NCBI RefSeq assembly: GCF_040719265.1
Contig: NZ_JBFDAH010000002.1
Span: 124,001-188,000, forward strand
Direction: 5' to 3'
Source of the DNA: Aliikangiella maris
GTDB taxonomy: Bacteria > Pseudomonadota > Gammaproteobacteria > Enterobacterales > Kangiellaceae
Length of the DNA stretch: 64,000 nucleotides
Shown piece by piece: positions 28,638 to 36,511 of this stretch (position 1 is its first letter; the number at the start of each line of letters is the position of its first letter). The notes below the pieces were generated by a model. It did not search any database. It saw nothing but the letters and a program-made list of their open reading frames with translations, and was not told where the DNA came from. The translations under genes and the position numbers were made by a program.

Positions 28638-29375
28638 TCAGTCTTTGTTTGAGAGTGCATAAAAGGTTTCGCTGTTAATTGGAGTGAACTGAATGGTGTC
28701 TAATGGATGGGCAATAGCTGGAAATGGCCATTGTGCATCAAATAACGAAAGTGGTGTTCGCCCTATAATTTGCCAGCCCCCTGGTGTTGCTTGTGGATAA
28801 AGTCCGGTTTGTTGACCACCGATACCCACACTGCCTGGGGCTACTTGCTTTGCAGGTACCGATTTTCTGGGACAGTATAATGCTTTGTCTAATCCGCCTA
28901 AATATAGAAAGCCAGGAGAAAATCCCAGCATGTGTACTAGATATTTGGGCGCAGTATGGCATTTAATAATTTCTGCTGGCGACAAGCCAGTATGTTGACA
29001 TACAAATTCTAAGTCGGGTGCGAAAAGAGCTTCATAACAGACTGGAATTGAAATACTCTTTTGCGCTGGCGAATCTGGCGGTAAAACCATGAGCTGTTCA
29101 ATCATCGGATTGATCTGTTGCATGAGTTTATCTCGAGTGATCACTAATGGATTGAAGCAAACGGTTAAGCTTTGATAGGCTGGAATGATATTATTGACTG
29201 CATTGACTGAAAATTGTTTTTGCAGCTGCGTTTTCAACGTATTAATGAAGATAGACAGTGGCTCACTAATGGCTTGCTTGAAACAAAGCGTGACTGCCGA
29301 GTCTCCGTTATTTCGCCATTCGTATTGTTTTAATTCATCAGACTGATTCATTAAACCGTTACCCGTGTAATACAT
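28638..29375 (-). CDS. pxpB: 5-oxoprolinase subunit PxpB (KipI family)
   Basis: 245 aa. KipI-type features are the N-terminal EWRNNGDSAVTLCF, the block SIPVCYEALFAPDLEFVCQHTGLS, and the diagnostic HMLGFSPGFLYLGGLD and PAKQVAPGSVGIGGQQTGLYPQATPGGWQIIGRTPL regions. The real start may be the second Met (29351), which gives a more usual N-terminus; neither start has a good ribosome binding site. It lies 14 nt after pxpA. Confidence 0.93.
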   Translation of the reverse strand: MYYTGNGLMNQSDELKQYEWRNNGDSAVTLCFKQAISEPLSIFINTLKTQLQKQFSVNAVNNIIPAYQSLTVCFNPLVITRDKLMQQINPMIEQLMVLPPDSPAQKSISIPVCYEALFAPDLEFVCQHTGLSPAEIIKCHTAPKYLVHMLGFSPGFLYLGGLDKALYCPRKSVPAKQVAPGSVGIGGQQTGLYPQATPGGWQIIGRTPLSLFDAQWPFPAIAHPLDTIQFTPINSETFYALSNKD

Positions 29376-29389
29376 GTGTTAGAGTGTTT

Positions 29390-30154
29390 TTAATCCTGGC
29401 AACTCATATCTTTCGCAATTAACGCTGCATGTAATGCTTTAGCAAATTGCAGTGCATTAGGTGTATCACTATGTAAACACAAACTGTCCACATGAATATG
29501 GCAAGGTTGGTTGTCAATTGAGTGAATTGGTTGTTTTTTTGCAAATGATATGGCTTGGGTAATCGCATTTTGTGGTTCGTCATAAACGGCACCAGGTTGA
29601 GCGCGGGGAACCAGTTGTCCTTGGTTGGTATAAGCTCTATCGATAAAACCTTCACTAATAAAAGGCACCTCATGCCGGTTACAGGCATTACTCACTTCGC
29701 CATTGGCAAGACCAAGGATTTCTAAATTGGGAAAATGTTGTTTTACCATGAGTACATATTGTTCTGCGAGCGACGGGTTTTTTTCAATATCGTGGTACAG
29801 TGCGCCGTGTAATTTGATATGACTGAGTTTAGTCTCTGTTTTTGCGGCAATAAATATCAACTGTTCAACTTGCTCTATAATCATTTCACTTAACTGTGAC
29901 CAGTCACATTCTAATGATAGGCGACCGAAATTTTCTCGATCGGCATAGCTGGGGTGAGCCCCAACTAATAATTGATGTTGTTTGGCATTTAGCAGCGATT
30001 GATGCATGGTTAAAGAATTTCCGGCGTGACCACCACAGGCAATATTGCATCTTGAAATATATGGCATTAATAACGCATCTTGCGCGCAATCTTCGATGTC
30101 TTCTCCTTCACCGAGATCGCAATTGATATCGATTATATCTAATTTTTGAGTCAT
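29390..30154 (-). CDS. pxpA: 5-oxoprolinase subunit PxpA (LamB/YcsF family)
   Basis: 254 aa with the YcsF signature DINCDLGEGE at the N-terminus. The conserved NIACGGHAG, GAHPSYADRENFGR and KLHGALY blocks follow, and FISEGFIDRAYTNQGQLVPR lies further on. Catalytic partner of PxpBC in ATP-dependent opening of 5-oxoproline, a toxic by-product of glutamine and glutathione chemistry. It is preceded by the Nramp-fold transporter 69 nt upstream, as in the B. subtilis ycsF-ycsG neighbourhood. Confidence 0.95.
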   Translation of the reverse strand: MTQKLDIIDINCDLGEGEDIEDCAQDALLMPYISRCNIACGGHAGNSLTMHQSLLNAKQHQLLVGAHPSYADRENFGRLSLECDWSQLSEMIIEQVEQLIFIAAKTETKLSHIKLHGALYHDIEKNPSLAEQYVLMVKQHFPNLEILGLANGEVSNACNRHEVPFISEGFIDRAYTNQGQLVPRAQPGAVYDEPQNAITQAISFAKKQPIHSIDNQPCHIHVDSLCLHSDTPNALQFAKALHAALIAKDMSCQD

Positions 30155-30223
30155 GATTTAGGACGTCCTTAATAAGCGTATTTGGCGTAGGTCAAACTGA
30201 TATTTAAAATAGAATTAATCAGA

Positions 30224-31447
30224 CTAGATCATACCAAAAGCCAACATCAGACTGCGAGTACTGAGTATCAGTGTAATGATTAAAATAACAATGCCACAGA
30301 GGTTTTGCCACCAATTATTGCGATATGTAGAAAGTAAAGGTTGATTCATAATCCAAAGCAGATACCCGCAGATTATTGGTAGTAAAATTCCATTAGCAAC
30401 TTGTGCAAACCAAATAATAGTTACTGGCTTAAAACCAGTACTCGCAATAACAACGCCAATGACTAAAATGCAAATCCAAATTACTTTGAACTTTATGGCG
30501 GCTAATTGCTTGGGCAAGCCTAATATGCCACAAAGCGCATAGGCGGCTGCTAGAGGCGCAGTTATCGCTGATGAAATACCGGCTGCAAAGAGTCCCAGAG
30601 CCATAAATATTTTTGCCCATTGTCCAAATAGTGGCTGCAACGCCGGGGATAAATCAGCAACCGAATTTAAGGTAATTTGTTGCCCGAAAAAAGCTGCAGC
30701 GCCCGTTGATAGAATTGCAATTGAAATCAAACCGCCAATCGGAATTGAAATAAACAAGTCTTTTCTGGCTTGTGGAAGTTGGTCTGAGTGCTGCCATTTT
30801 TGGCTGACGGTATCTGCATGTAAAAAAAGATTATAGGGGACGACTGTTGTACCAATCAGGGCAATGACCGTTAATGTAGCGCCAGTTGGAATTTGTGGGA
30901 TGAGTAGCCCACTCATTAATTCACCTAAATCAGGTTTTGTCATTACAAAGGTTATCAAAAAGGCCAGACTCATAGTTCCTACCAAAAGAATCATAGCTCT
31001 TTCGATAATTCGATATTGGCCACGCCACATGATAAAAAATGCAATCACACCAATTACCAATGCCCACCAGTTAAAAGTACTTTTATTGGTGCTGCGGGGA
31101 GCATCGAATACCGCTGACAAACCAAGAGTCGCACCAGAAATGTTGCCTCCCTGATAGGCGCTGTTACCGATGACGATAGCAGCGATAACTAACACGGTGG
31201 TTATACCCCGAGAAAACGGATGCTGAAAAGTCTGCCTGAGATTTTCACCTAGCCCCTGGCCGGTAATCACACCAAGTCTGGCTGCCATCTCTTGCAGAAT
31301 AATCGTCGCGATAACTGAAAACAATAATGCCCAAAGCAGGCTGTATCCAAAATTAGTCCCCGCTAGACTAGCTGTTATGACGGTGCCAGGGCCAATAAAA
31401 GCGGCTGTAATCAATATGGCGGGGCCAATGCGAGTTTTAGAAGACAA
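30224..31447 (-). CDS. Nramp-family membrane transporter without canonical metal motifs
   Basis: 407 aa with about 11 membrane segments and the overall Nramp/APC fold. The helix 1 metal motif DPGN is replaced by GPGT (residues 19-22), and the helix 6 MPH motif by VPYN (203-206). Transition-metal transport is therefore unlikely. It starts at a TTG with AAGG about 9 nt upstream. It is first in the pxpABC operon, matching YcsG beside YcsF in Bacillus. I infer an organic or non-transition-metal substrate, perhaps 5-oxoproline or a related amino acid, but there is no direct proof. Confidence 0.85.
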   Translation of the reverse strand: MSSKTRIGPAILITAAFIGPGTVITASLAGTNFGYSLLWALLFSVIATIILQEMAARLGVITGQGLGENLRQTFQHPFSRGITTVLVIAAIVIGNSAYQGGNISGATLGLSAVFDAPRSTNKSTFNWWALVIGVIAFFIMWRGQYRIIERAMILLVGTMSLAFLITFVMTKPDLGELMSGLLIPQIPTGATLTVIALIGTTVVPYNLFLHADTVSQKWQHSDQLPQARKDLFISIPIGGLISIAILSTGAAAFFGQQITLNSVADLSPALQPLFGQWAKIFMALGLFAAGISSAITAPLAAAYALCGILGLPKQLAAIKFKVIWICILVIGVVIASTGFKPVTIIWFAQVANGILLPIICGYLLWIMNQPLLSTYRNNWWQNLCGIVILIITLILSTRSLMLAFGMI

Positions 31448-31672
31448 TTGGTACAGCCTTATTTAAACGAATAAAATGGATTGCTACTTTTATCACACCC
31501 GTTTGGTATATGCTATTGCAAAAAATTCACTTAAGTGAGCGTGTTGGCTTTATTAATAGAAAAAGAAATATCGAACCGCAGGAAAATATTGGAGAGGAGA
31601 GGCTTTTGTTGTCTGAATTGAAAATAAATTCATTTAATTATCAATAATATACAAACAAAAATCTGCAATTCC
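31448..31672. other. Divergent intergenic region between the pxp operon and petA
   Basis: It contains a perfect 12-bp palindrome TCACTTAAGTGA at 31527-31538, about 80 bp upstream of the transporter gene, a possible operator for the pxp operon. No gene is seen. Confidence 0.45.
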
Positions 31673-31701
31673 TTGTAATATTTCAGCTTATTCATTATGA
31701 T
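31673..31701 (+). promoter_or_regulatory. Predicted petABC promoter
   Basis: -35 TTGTAA (31673-31678), exactly 17 bp, then -10 TATGAT (31696-31701). Predicted transcription start near 31708 gives a 120-nt leader before petA. Confidence 0.5.
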
Positions 31702-31705
31702 CTGG

Positions 31706-31742
31706 CCGCAAATCCTGTTTGTAGGGGTATTTGCGGGTTTTT
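31706..31742 (+). other. Stem-loop at the predicted 5' end of the petABC mRNA
   Basis: A perfect CCGCAAAT / ATTTGCGG stem (31706-31713 with 31729-31736) is followed by GTTTTTT. It looks like a terminator, but it lies at the predicted start point of the petABC transcript. It may be a 5' stabilising hairpin, an attenuator, or the end of an unseen upstream RNA. Confidence 0.5.
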
Positions 31743-31827
31743 CCATGCCTTCTATAAAGCTAGCAAATGTTCCGCCAAAGATAAACTATATTAAATAAAA
31801 TTACTGGTCGATGGGGAGACTATCTGA

Positions 31828-32412
31828 ATGAGTAATGATGCTGTAGATAACGGCAAACGTCGTTTCCTAACGATTGCAACGAGTGTTGTTGGCGCGGTAG
31901 GGGCCGGGTTTGTTGCGGTTCCTTTTGTCGGATCCTGGAATCCTAGCGCTAAAGCACAAGCGGCTGGCGCACCTGTAGAAGTTGCACTGGATAAACTGGA
32001 AGAAGGCCAGATGATTAAAGTCGAATGGCGTGGAAAACCAGTGTTTGTTGTCAAGCGGAGCCAAGGTGTAATTGAAGCACTTCAAGACAAAAAAGATGGT
32101 TTGAAAGATATTGATTCAACCAAATACCCAAAGCAACAACCTGAGTATGTCGATAAAATAAATCGTTCCATCCGACCTGACATCAGTGTTTTGGTGGGTA
32201 TTTGTACTCATTTGGGTTGTGTGCCTCAATATTTAAAAGAGGGTGAAGTCGATTGGGGTGGCGGTTTCTTCTGTCCATGCCATGGTTCAAGGTTTGATTT
32301 GGCGGGGCGTGTTCATACGGGTGTACCTGCTGCTAAAAATCTCGAAGTTCCACCTTATTCCTATTTATCGGATGAGCGCATCATTATTGGTGTCGATCAG
32401 GAGGTTGCGTAA
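31828..32412 (+). CDS. petA: Ubiquinol-cytochrome c reductase iron-sulfur (Rieske) subunit
   Basis: 194 aa. A twin-arginine-like start (NGKRRFLTIATSVVGAVGAGFVAVPF) combines export and a membrane anchor. The [2Fe-2S] ligands are Cys126 and His128 in CTHLGC, and Cys149 and His152 in CPCHGS; Cys131 and Cys151 form the usual disulfide. It passes electrons from ubiquinol to cytochrome c1 in complex III. The stop overlaps the petB start by one base. Confidence 0.98.
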   Translation: MSNDAVDNGKRRFLTIATSVVGAVGAGFVAVPFVGSWNPSAKAQAAGAPVEVALDKLEEGQMIKVEWRGKPVFVVKRSQGVIEALQDKKDGLKDIDSTKYPKQQPEYVDKINRSIRPDISVLVGICTHLGCVPQYLKEGEVDWGGGFFCPCHGSRFDLAGRVHTGVPAAKNLEVPPYSYLSDERIIIGVDQEVA

Positions 32413-33632
32413 TGACTAAAATGGCGCAATTTATGCAATGGGTCGATGACAGGTTTCCTGCGACAAAAGTCTGGAACGAACATCTGGCCGAATATTATGC
32501 TCCTAAAAATTTCAACTTCTGGTACTTTTTTGGCTCGTTAGCTTTATTAGTACTGGTCAACCAGATCCTGACCGGAATCTGGTTAACAATGAACTACAAC
32601 CCTTCAGGTGAACATGCCTATGCTTCTGTTGAGTTCATTATGCGCGATGTTGATTGGGGTTGGTTGCTACGTTATATGCATTCAACCGGCGCATCAGCAT
32701 TTTTCGTTGTCGTCTATCTGCATATGTTCCGTGGACTGATTTACGGTTCTTTCCGCAAGCCCCGCGAACTGGTGTGGCTGTTCGGTATGATTATTTTCGT
32801 ATTGTTAATGGCTGAAGCATTCATGGGATATTTATTACCTTGGGGTAATATGTCTTATTGGGGAGCTCAGGTTATTATCAATCTTTTCAGTGCAGTGCCT
32901 TATGTTGGAGATGACTTAGCCGTATGGATTCGTGGTGATTTTATTATCTCAGGCGCAACGCTTAACCGATTCTTTGCTTTGCATGTGGTCGCTTTACCAA
33001 TGGCCTTATTGTTGATGGTGTTTTTACATATTGTCGCATTGCATAAAGTGGGTTCTAACAATCCCGATGGAATTGAAATTAAAAAATATAAAGATGAAAA
33101 TGGTATTCCACTTGATGGTATTCCTTTCCATCCTTATTACACAGTCAAAGATATCGTGGGTGTTGCTGGATTCTTATTCATTTTCTGTTTGATTATTTTC
33201 TTTGCACCAGAAATGAATGGTTTCTTCCTTGAGCCACCTAACTTTACGCCTGCTGATCCGTTAAAAACACCGGCTCATATTGCGCCTGTTTGGTATTTCA
33301 CACCATTCTATTCGATATTGCGAGCAGTTCCCGATCAGCAATGGGGCGTTGTTGCCATGGCGGCATCACTCATTGTGTTGTTCTTTTTACCTTGGCTGGA
33401 TCGCAGTAAAGTTAAATCTATTCGCTATAAACACTGGAGCTTCAAAGTTTGGTTGTTTATTTTTGTGATTGTGTTTTTCGTGTTGGGTTATTTAGGAATG
33501 GTTGGGCCAACACCTGGAAGAACACTAGCCGCTCAAATTTGTACCATATACTACTTTGCGTTTTTCCTACTTATGCCTTGGTGGAGTCAATGGGGAAAAA
33601 CTAAGCCGGTTCCAGAAAGGGTGACACACTAA
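32412..33632 (+). CDS. petB: Ubiquinol-cytochrome c reductase cytochrome b subunit
   Basis: 406 aa integral membrane protein with eight or so helices. Heme-ligand histidines lie in the second helix (RYMHSTGASAFF...YLHMFRGL) and the fourth (FFALHVVALPMALLLMVFLHIVAL). The quinol-site motif of the PEWY family reads PVWY, in HIAPVWYFTPFYSILRAVP. Forms the quinol oxidation and reduction sites of complex III. Translationally coupled to petA and petC by one-base overlaps. Confidence 0.98.
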   Translation: MTKMAQFMQWVDDRFPATKVWNEHLAEYYAPKNFNFWYFFGSLALLVLVNQILTGIWLTMNYNPSGEHAYASVEFIMRDVDWGWLLRYMHSTGASAFFVVVYLHMFRGLIYGSFRKPRELVWLFGMIIFVLLMAEAFMGYLLPWGNMSYWGAQVIINLFSAVPYVGDDLAVWIRGDFIISGATLNRFFALHVVALPMALLLMVFLHIVALHKVGSNNPDGIEIKKYKDENGIPLDGIPFHPYYTVKDIVGVAGFLFIFCLIIFFAPEMNGFFLEPPNFTPADPLKTPAHIAPVWYFTPFYSILRAVPDQQWGVVAMAASLIVLFFLPWLDRSKVKSIRYKHWSFKVWLFIFVIVFFVLGYLGMVGPTPGRTLAAQICTIYYFAFFLLMPWWSQWGKTKPVPERVTH

Positions 33633-34513
33633 TGAGAAAGCTACTAATTATATTAACAGCATGCTTGTCATTTTCTTTGTCAGCAGCGGAAGCAGGACTC
33701 ACTTTGCCTAACGACGACATGCCAAAAATGTCAGGTGATCGTTTGAAGATCTCTATGCAACGTGGGATGCAGGTTTATGTCAATAACTGTTTAGGTTGTC
33801 ATGCATTATCATTTCAACGTTATAACCGTGCAGCTAAAGATCTTGAAATCCCTGAAGATGTCATGATTGAAAATTTGATTTTTTCTGATAGCAAGGTTGG
33901 AGACTTAATCACTAACAACATGAAGACCAAAGCTGCTGCCAACTGGTTTGGTGCAGCGCCACCTGATTTATCAGTTGTTGCCAGAGCTCGAGGGACTAAA
34001 TGGTTATATAATTATTTGAGAGCTTTTTATGTTGACGATTTGCGTCCATATGGCGTTAATAACTCGGTATTCAAAGATGTTGCAATGCCTCATGTTTTAG
34101 AAAATATGCAAGGGCTTCAGGCTAAAACGGAAATAGTGAAAGGCATTGAAAATGACATTAATTACGCTAAAGCTGATATGGCTGCTGCCAATCAGCAGCT
34201 CACGGAAGGTAAAGGCGATACTCATCAGCTCAAAAAGCAAATTGCAGATGCTGAGCGAGTCATTCACAAGGCTGAGGAAGAACTGGTAAAACTTTCTAAA
34301 AACAAAGCGTATTTTACCATTATCAAAGAGGGAGCGTTGACACCAGAAGAGTTTGATCAGGAAATGGTAGCACTGGTTAACTTTCTGGACTATGTTGGTG
34401 AACCTATCAAGCTGGAACGACAAAGACTGGGTGTATGGGTATTGTTATTCATTGCTCTATTTGGATTTGTTGCATACCTGCTGAAAAAAGAATATTGGAA
34501 AGACATTCATTAA
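33632..34513 (+). CDS. petC: Cytochrome c1 with a coiled-coil insertion
   Basis: 293 aa. A cleavable signal peptide is followed by the heme c motif CLGCH (residues 53-57). The probable Met ligand is at 152, in VAMPHVLENMQG. A C-terminal membrane anchor (VWVLLFIALFGFVAYLLKK) ends the protein. Between the Met region and the conserved LTPEEFDQEMVALVNFLDYVGEP there is an extra charged, heptad-like stretch of about 60 residues (about 164-223). It makes this subunit longer than the roughly 250-260 aa of relatives I know. It receives electrons from the Rieske protein and passes them to soluble cytochromes. Confidence 0.95.
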   Translation: MRKLLIILTACLSFSLSAAEAGLTLPNDDMPKMSGDRLKISMQRGMQVYVNNCLGCHALSFQRYNRAAKDLEIPEDVMIENLIFSDSKVGDLITNNMKTKAAANWFGAAPPDLSVVARARGTKWLYNYLRAFYVDDLRPYGVNNSVFKDVAMPHVLENMQGLQAKTEIVKGIENDINYAKADMAAANQQLTEGKGDTHQLKKQIADAERVIHKAEEELVKLSKNKAYFTIIKEGALTPEEFDQEMVALVNFLDYVGEPIKLERQRLGVWVLLFIALFGFVAYLLKKEYWKDIH

Positions 34514-34553
34514 TTTGAATATTAATTCACCAATAGTTAAATTATAAAACCCG

Positions 34554-34588
34554 AATGAGTAGTGGGATTGTCTGCTACTCATTTTTTT
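34554..34588 (+). terminator. Terminator between petC and sspA
   Basis: AATGAGTAG / CTACTCATT stem with a 12-base loop, followed by a run of T. It ends the petABC transcript just before the sspA ribosome binding site, so sspA probably depends on read-through or its own start. Confidence 0.75.
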
Positions 34589-34606
34589 AAATACGGAGAG
34601 TGTTTC

Positions 34607-35236
34607 ATGGCAACAGTGGCCAAACGTTCGGTAATGACTCTTTATTCAGGGGCTGATGATGTTTACAGTCATCAAGTGCGCATTGTATTAGCGGAAAAAG
34701 GTGTAAATTTTGAATCGATAGAAGTAATCAGCAATCAACAACCACCTGAAGATTTAATTGATTTAAATCCGTATAACACCGTTCCAACATTAGTTGATCG
34801 TGAGTTAGTGTTATTTGAATCACCGATTATTATGGAATATTTGGATGAAAGATTTCCTCATCCACCTTTAATGCCTGTATACCCAGTCGCCAGAGCGCGT
34901 TCACGTTTAATGATGCATCGAGTTGAAAAAGACTGGTATAGTCTAATGAAATCGATATTAAATGGAAAAGAAAGAGAAGCTGAAAAATCACGCAAAGAGC
35001 TTACCGAAAGCTTACTGACACTGGCTCCAGTATTCAGCGAAACCCCTTACTTTTTAAGTGAAGAATTTTCATTGATTGATTGTTGTTTAGCTCCCCTGAT
35101 GTGGCGTTTATCTGCAATGGGTATTACTTTGACTGGGCGTGGTTCAAAAGAAGTTTCACAATATATGGAGCTGTTATTTGAGCGTGATTCTTTTCAAGCT
35201 AGTTTGACTGATGCAGAACGCGAACTTCAAGACTAA
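34607..35236 (+). CDS. sspA: Stringent starvation protein A
   Basis: 209 aa, GST-fold protein that binds RNA polymerase. It has the thioredoxin-like N-domain (VMTLYSGADDVYSHQVRIVLAEKGV...) and the NPYNTVPTLVDRELVLFES core. The ATG at 34607 has ACGGAGAG 6 nt upstream. A longer reading from 34562 would run through the terminator hairpin and is rejected. In E. coli SspA acts in stationary phase and acid stress. sspB follows 8 nt later. Confidence 0.96.
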   Translation: MATVAKRSVMTLYSGADDVYSHQVRIVLAEKGVNFESIEVISNQQPPEDLIDLNPYNTVPTLVDRELVLFESPIIMEYLDERFPHPPLMPVYPVARARSRLMMHRVEKDWYSLMKSILNGKEREAEKSRKELTESLLTLAPVFSETPYFLSEEFSLIDCCLAPLMWRLSAMGITLTGRGSKEVSQYMELLFERDSFQASLTDAERELQD

Positions 35237-35244
35237 TTAACCTA

Positions 35245-35757
35245 TTGAAGATACAACAAGTGAACTTTACTTCAAATAAACCTTATTTATTTCGAGCTAT
35301 TTTAGAGTGGTTACTGGATAACGAGGCTACTCCTTATATATTGGTTGATGCGAATCAAGCCTATGTGGAAGTCCCGCATGAATATATCAAGGATGGCCAA
35401 ATTGTGTTGAATATTAATCCCTCTGCAATTCAAAGCTGGCATTCAGACAATGAGGCTATCTCGTTCAGTGCACGTTTTGGTGGTGTAGCACGGCAGATTT
35501 ATGTTCCAATGGATGCATTATTAGCTATTTACGCGCAAGAAAACGGTTTGGGAATGGCGTTTCCTGCACAAGATAATTCAGCTGAGGGACAAGCTTCATC
35601 ACAAAAAAGTGCTGCTGAAACTGGTGGTAGTCGAGCAGAGAGAGAGTCTTTGTTAGAAGGTGTATCAGCAGAAAAAACGCTATCTGAAAGTGATTCAACT
35701 CAAGCAAAAAGCTCTAACCCTCAAAAGAAAGTGAGTCATTTAAAAGTTGTAAAGTAA
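35245..35757 (+). CDS. sspB: ClpXP adaptor SspB
   Basis: 170 aa from a TTG start, 8 nt after sspA; no ATG is available near the conserved N-terminus. The substrate-binding domain includes NKPYLFRAILEWLLDN, DGQIVLNINPSAI and FSARFGGVARQIYVPMDALLAIYAQENG. A long Ser/Glu-rich linker leads to the C-terminal ClpX-docking motif HLKVVK. It tethers ssrA-tagged proteins to ClpXP. GTG at 35260 is a less likely alternative start. Confidence 0.96.
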   Translation: MKIQQVNFTSNKPYLFRAILEWLLDNEATPYILVDANQAYVEVPHEYIKDGQIVLNINPSAIQSWHSDNEAISFSARFGGVARQIYVPMDALLAIYAQENGLGMAFPAQDNSAEGQASSQKSAAETGGSRAERESLLEGVSAEKTLSESDSTQAKSSNPQKKVSHLKVVK

Positions 35758-35826
35758 GTTGCCTGTGACGAGTTGATACTCTTACTGAGAAAACGTGAGT
35801 ATCTTTCTATATCGAGTTGCATTTCT

Positions 35827-35860
35827 AAAAAAAGTCTCTTTTTATAAGAGACTTTTTTTT
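35827..35860. terminator. Bidirectional terminator between sspB and dolP
   Basis: AAAAAAAGTCTCTT, a five-base loop, then AAGAGACTTTTTTTT. The A- and T-runs on both sides serve the convergent sspAB and lpoA-dolP operons. Confidence 0.92.
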
Positions 35861-35938
35861 CATAGACGAATTCATATACGCTTTTATATAAATTTATGAT
35901 TTTTACTTTCTTCGAATAATTAGTTGGCCAGGCGACTA

Positions 35939-36511
35939 CTAGTTAAGAAACTCAAATGCTTTGATGACTTTAGTGACACCATCAATATTTCGTGCAATAT
36001 CTACCGCCTTTTCTGACTCTTCTCTGGTTACCAGTCCCATTAAAAAGACCTCACTATTTTCGGTAACAACCTTAATTTTTGATGCCTTAAAATCAGATGT
36101 AAAAAACATTGATGATTTGACTTTTGTTGTTAGGTATTCATCATTTCTTCGTGCGAAAAAAGAGATTGGTGCGGCAATTCTAACCTGATTAAGAATCTTT
36201 TTGTCCTTAGCTATTTTCTTTATTTCTTCGGTTGCTTTTTGTTTTAATTCGGCAGTTGGTGCTTGACCAACCATCAGAATAATATTGTTATAGCTGATAA
36301 CATTAATATTGGTATTTTTCCAAAGCTCATCATTTTTAAAAATAGAGGTAAAAGATTTTATTTCTGTCTTTTCATCTTCTAATTGTGTTGAAACATCGCG
36401 TCTATCTTGTGAAGCGACTGCACCAGTGGCTGCACCAGTAACAATTAACGCACTACAACCACTCATTAAAAGACAAGCAAACAAAATTGTTACTATTAAT
36501 AATGCTCTCAT
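35939..36511 (-). CDS. dolP: Outer-membrane BON-domain lipoprotein DolP
   Basis: 190 aa. A lipoprotein signal with lipobox MSGC is followed by two BON domains, the second ending GVTKVIKAFEFLN. In E. coli DolP (YraP) binds anionic phospholipid at division sites and supports outer-membrane integrity. Its ATG overlaps the diaA stop (ATGA), so it is the last gene of the lpoA-yraN-diaA-dolP operon. Confidence 0.93.
   Translation of the reverse strand: MRALLIVTILFACLLMSGCSALIVTGAATGAVASQDRRDVSTQLEDEKTEIKSFTSIFKNDELWKNTNINVISYNNIILMVGQAPTAELKQKATEEIKKIAKDKKILNQVRIAAPISFFARRNDEYLTTKVKSSMFFTSDFKASKIKVVTENSEVFLMGLVTREESEKAVDIARNIDGVTKVIKAFEFLN

Noticed and set aside
34562..34606. Longer N-terminus for SspA
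   Set aside because: It would be encoded by the terminator hairpin and T-run between petC and sspA; the ATG at 34607 has its own ribosome binding site.
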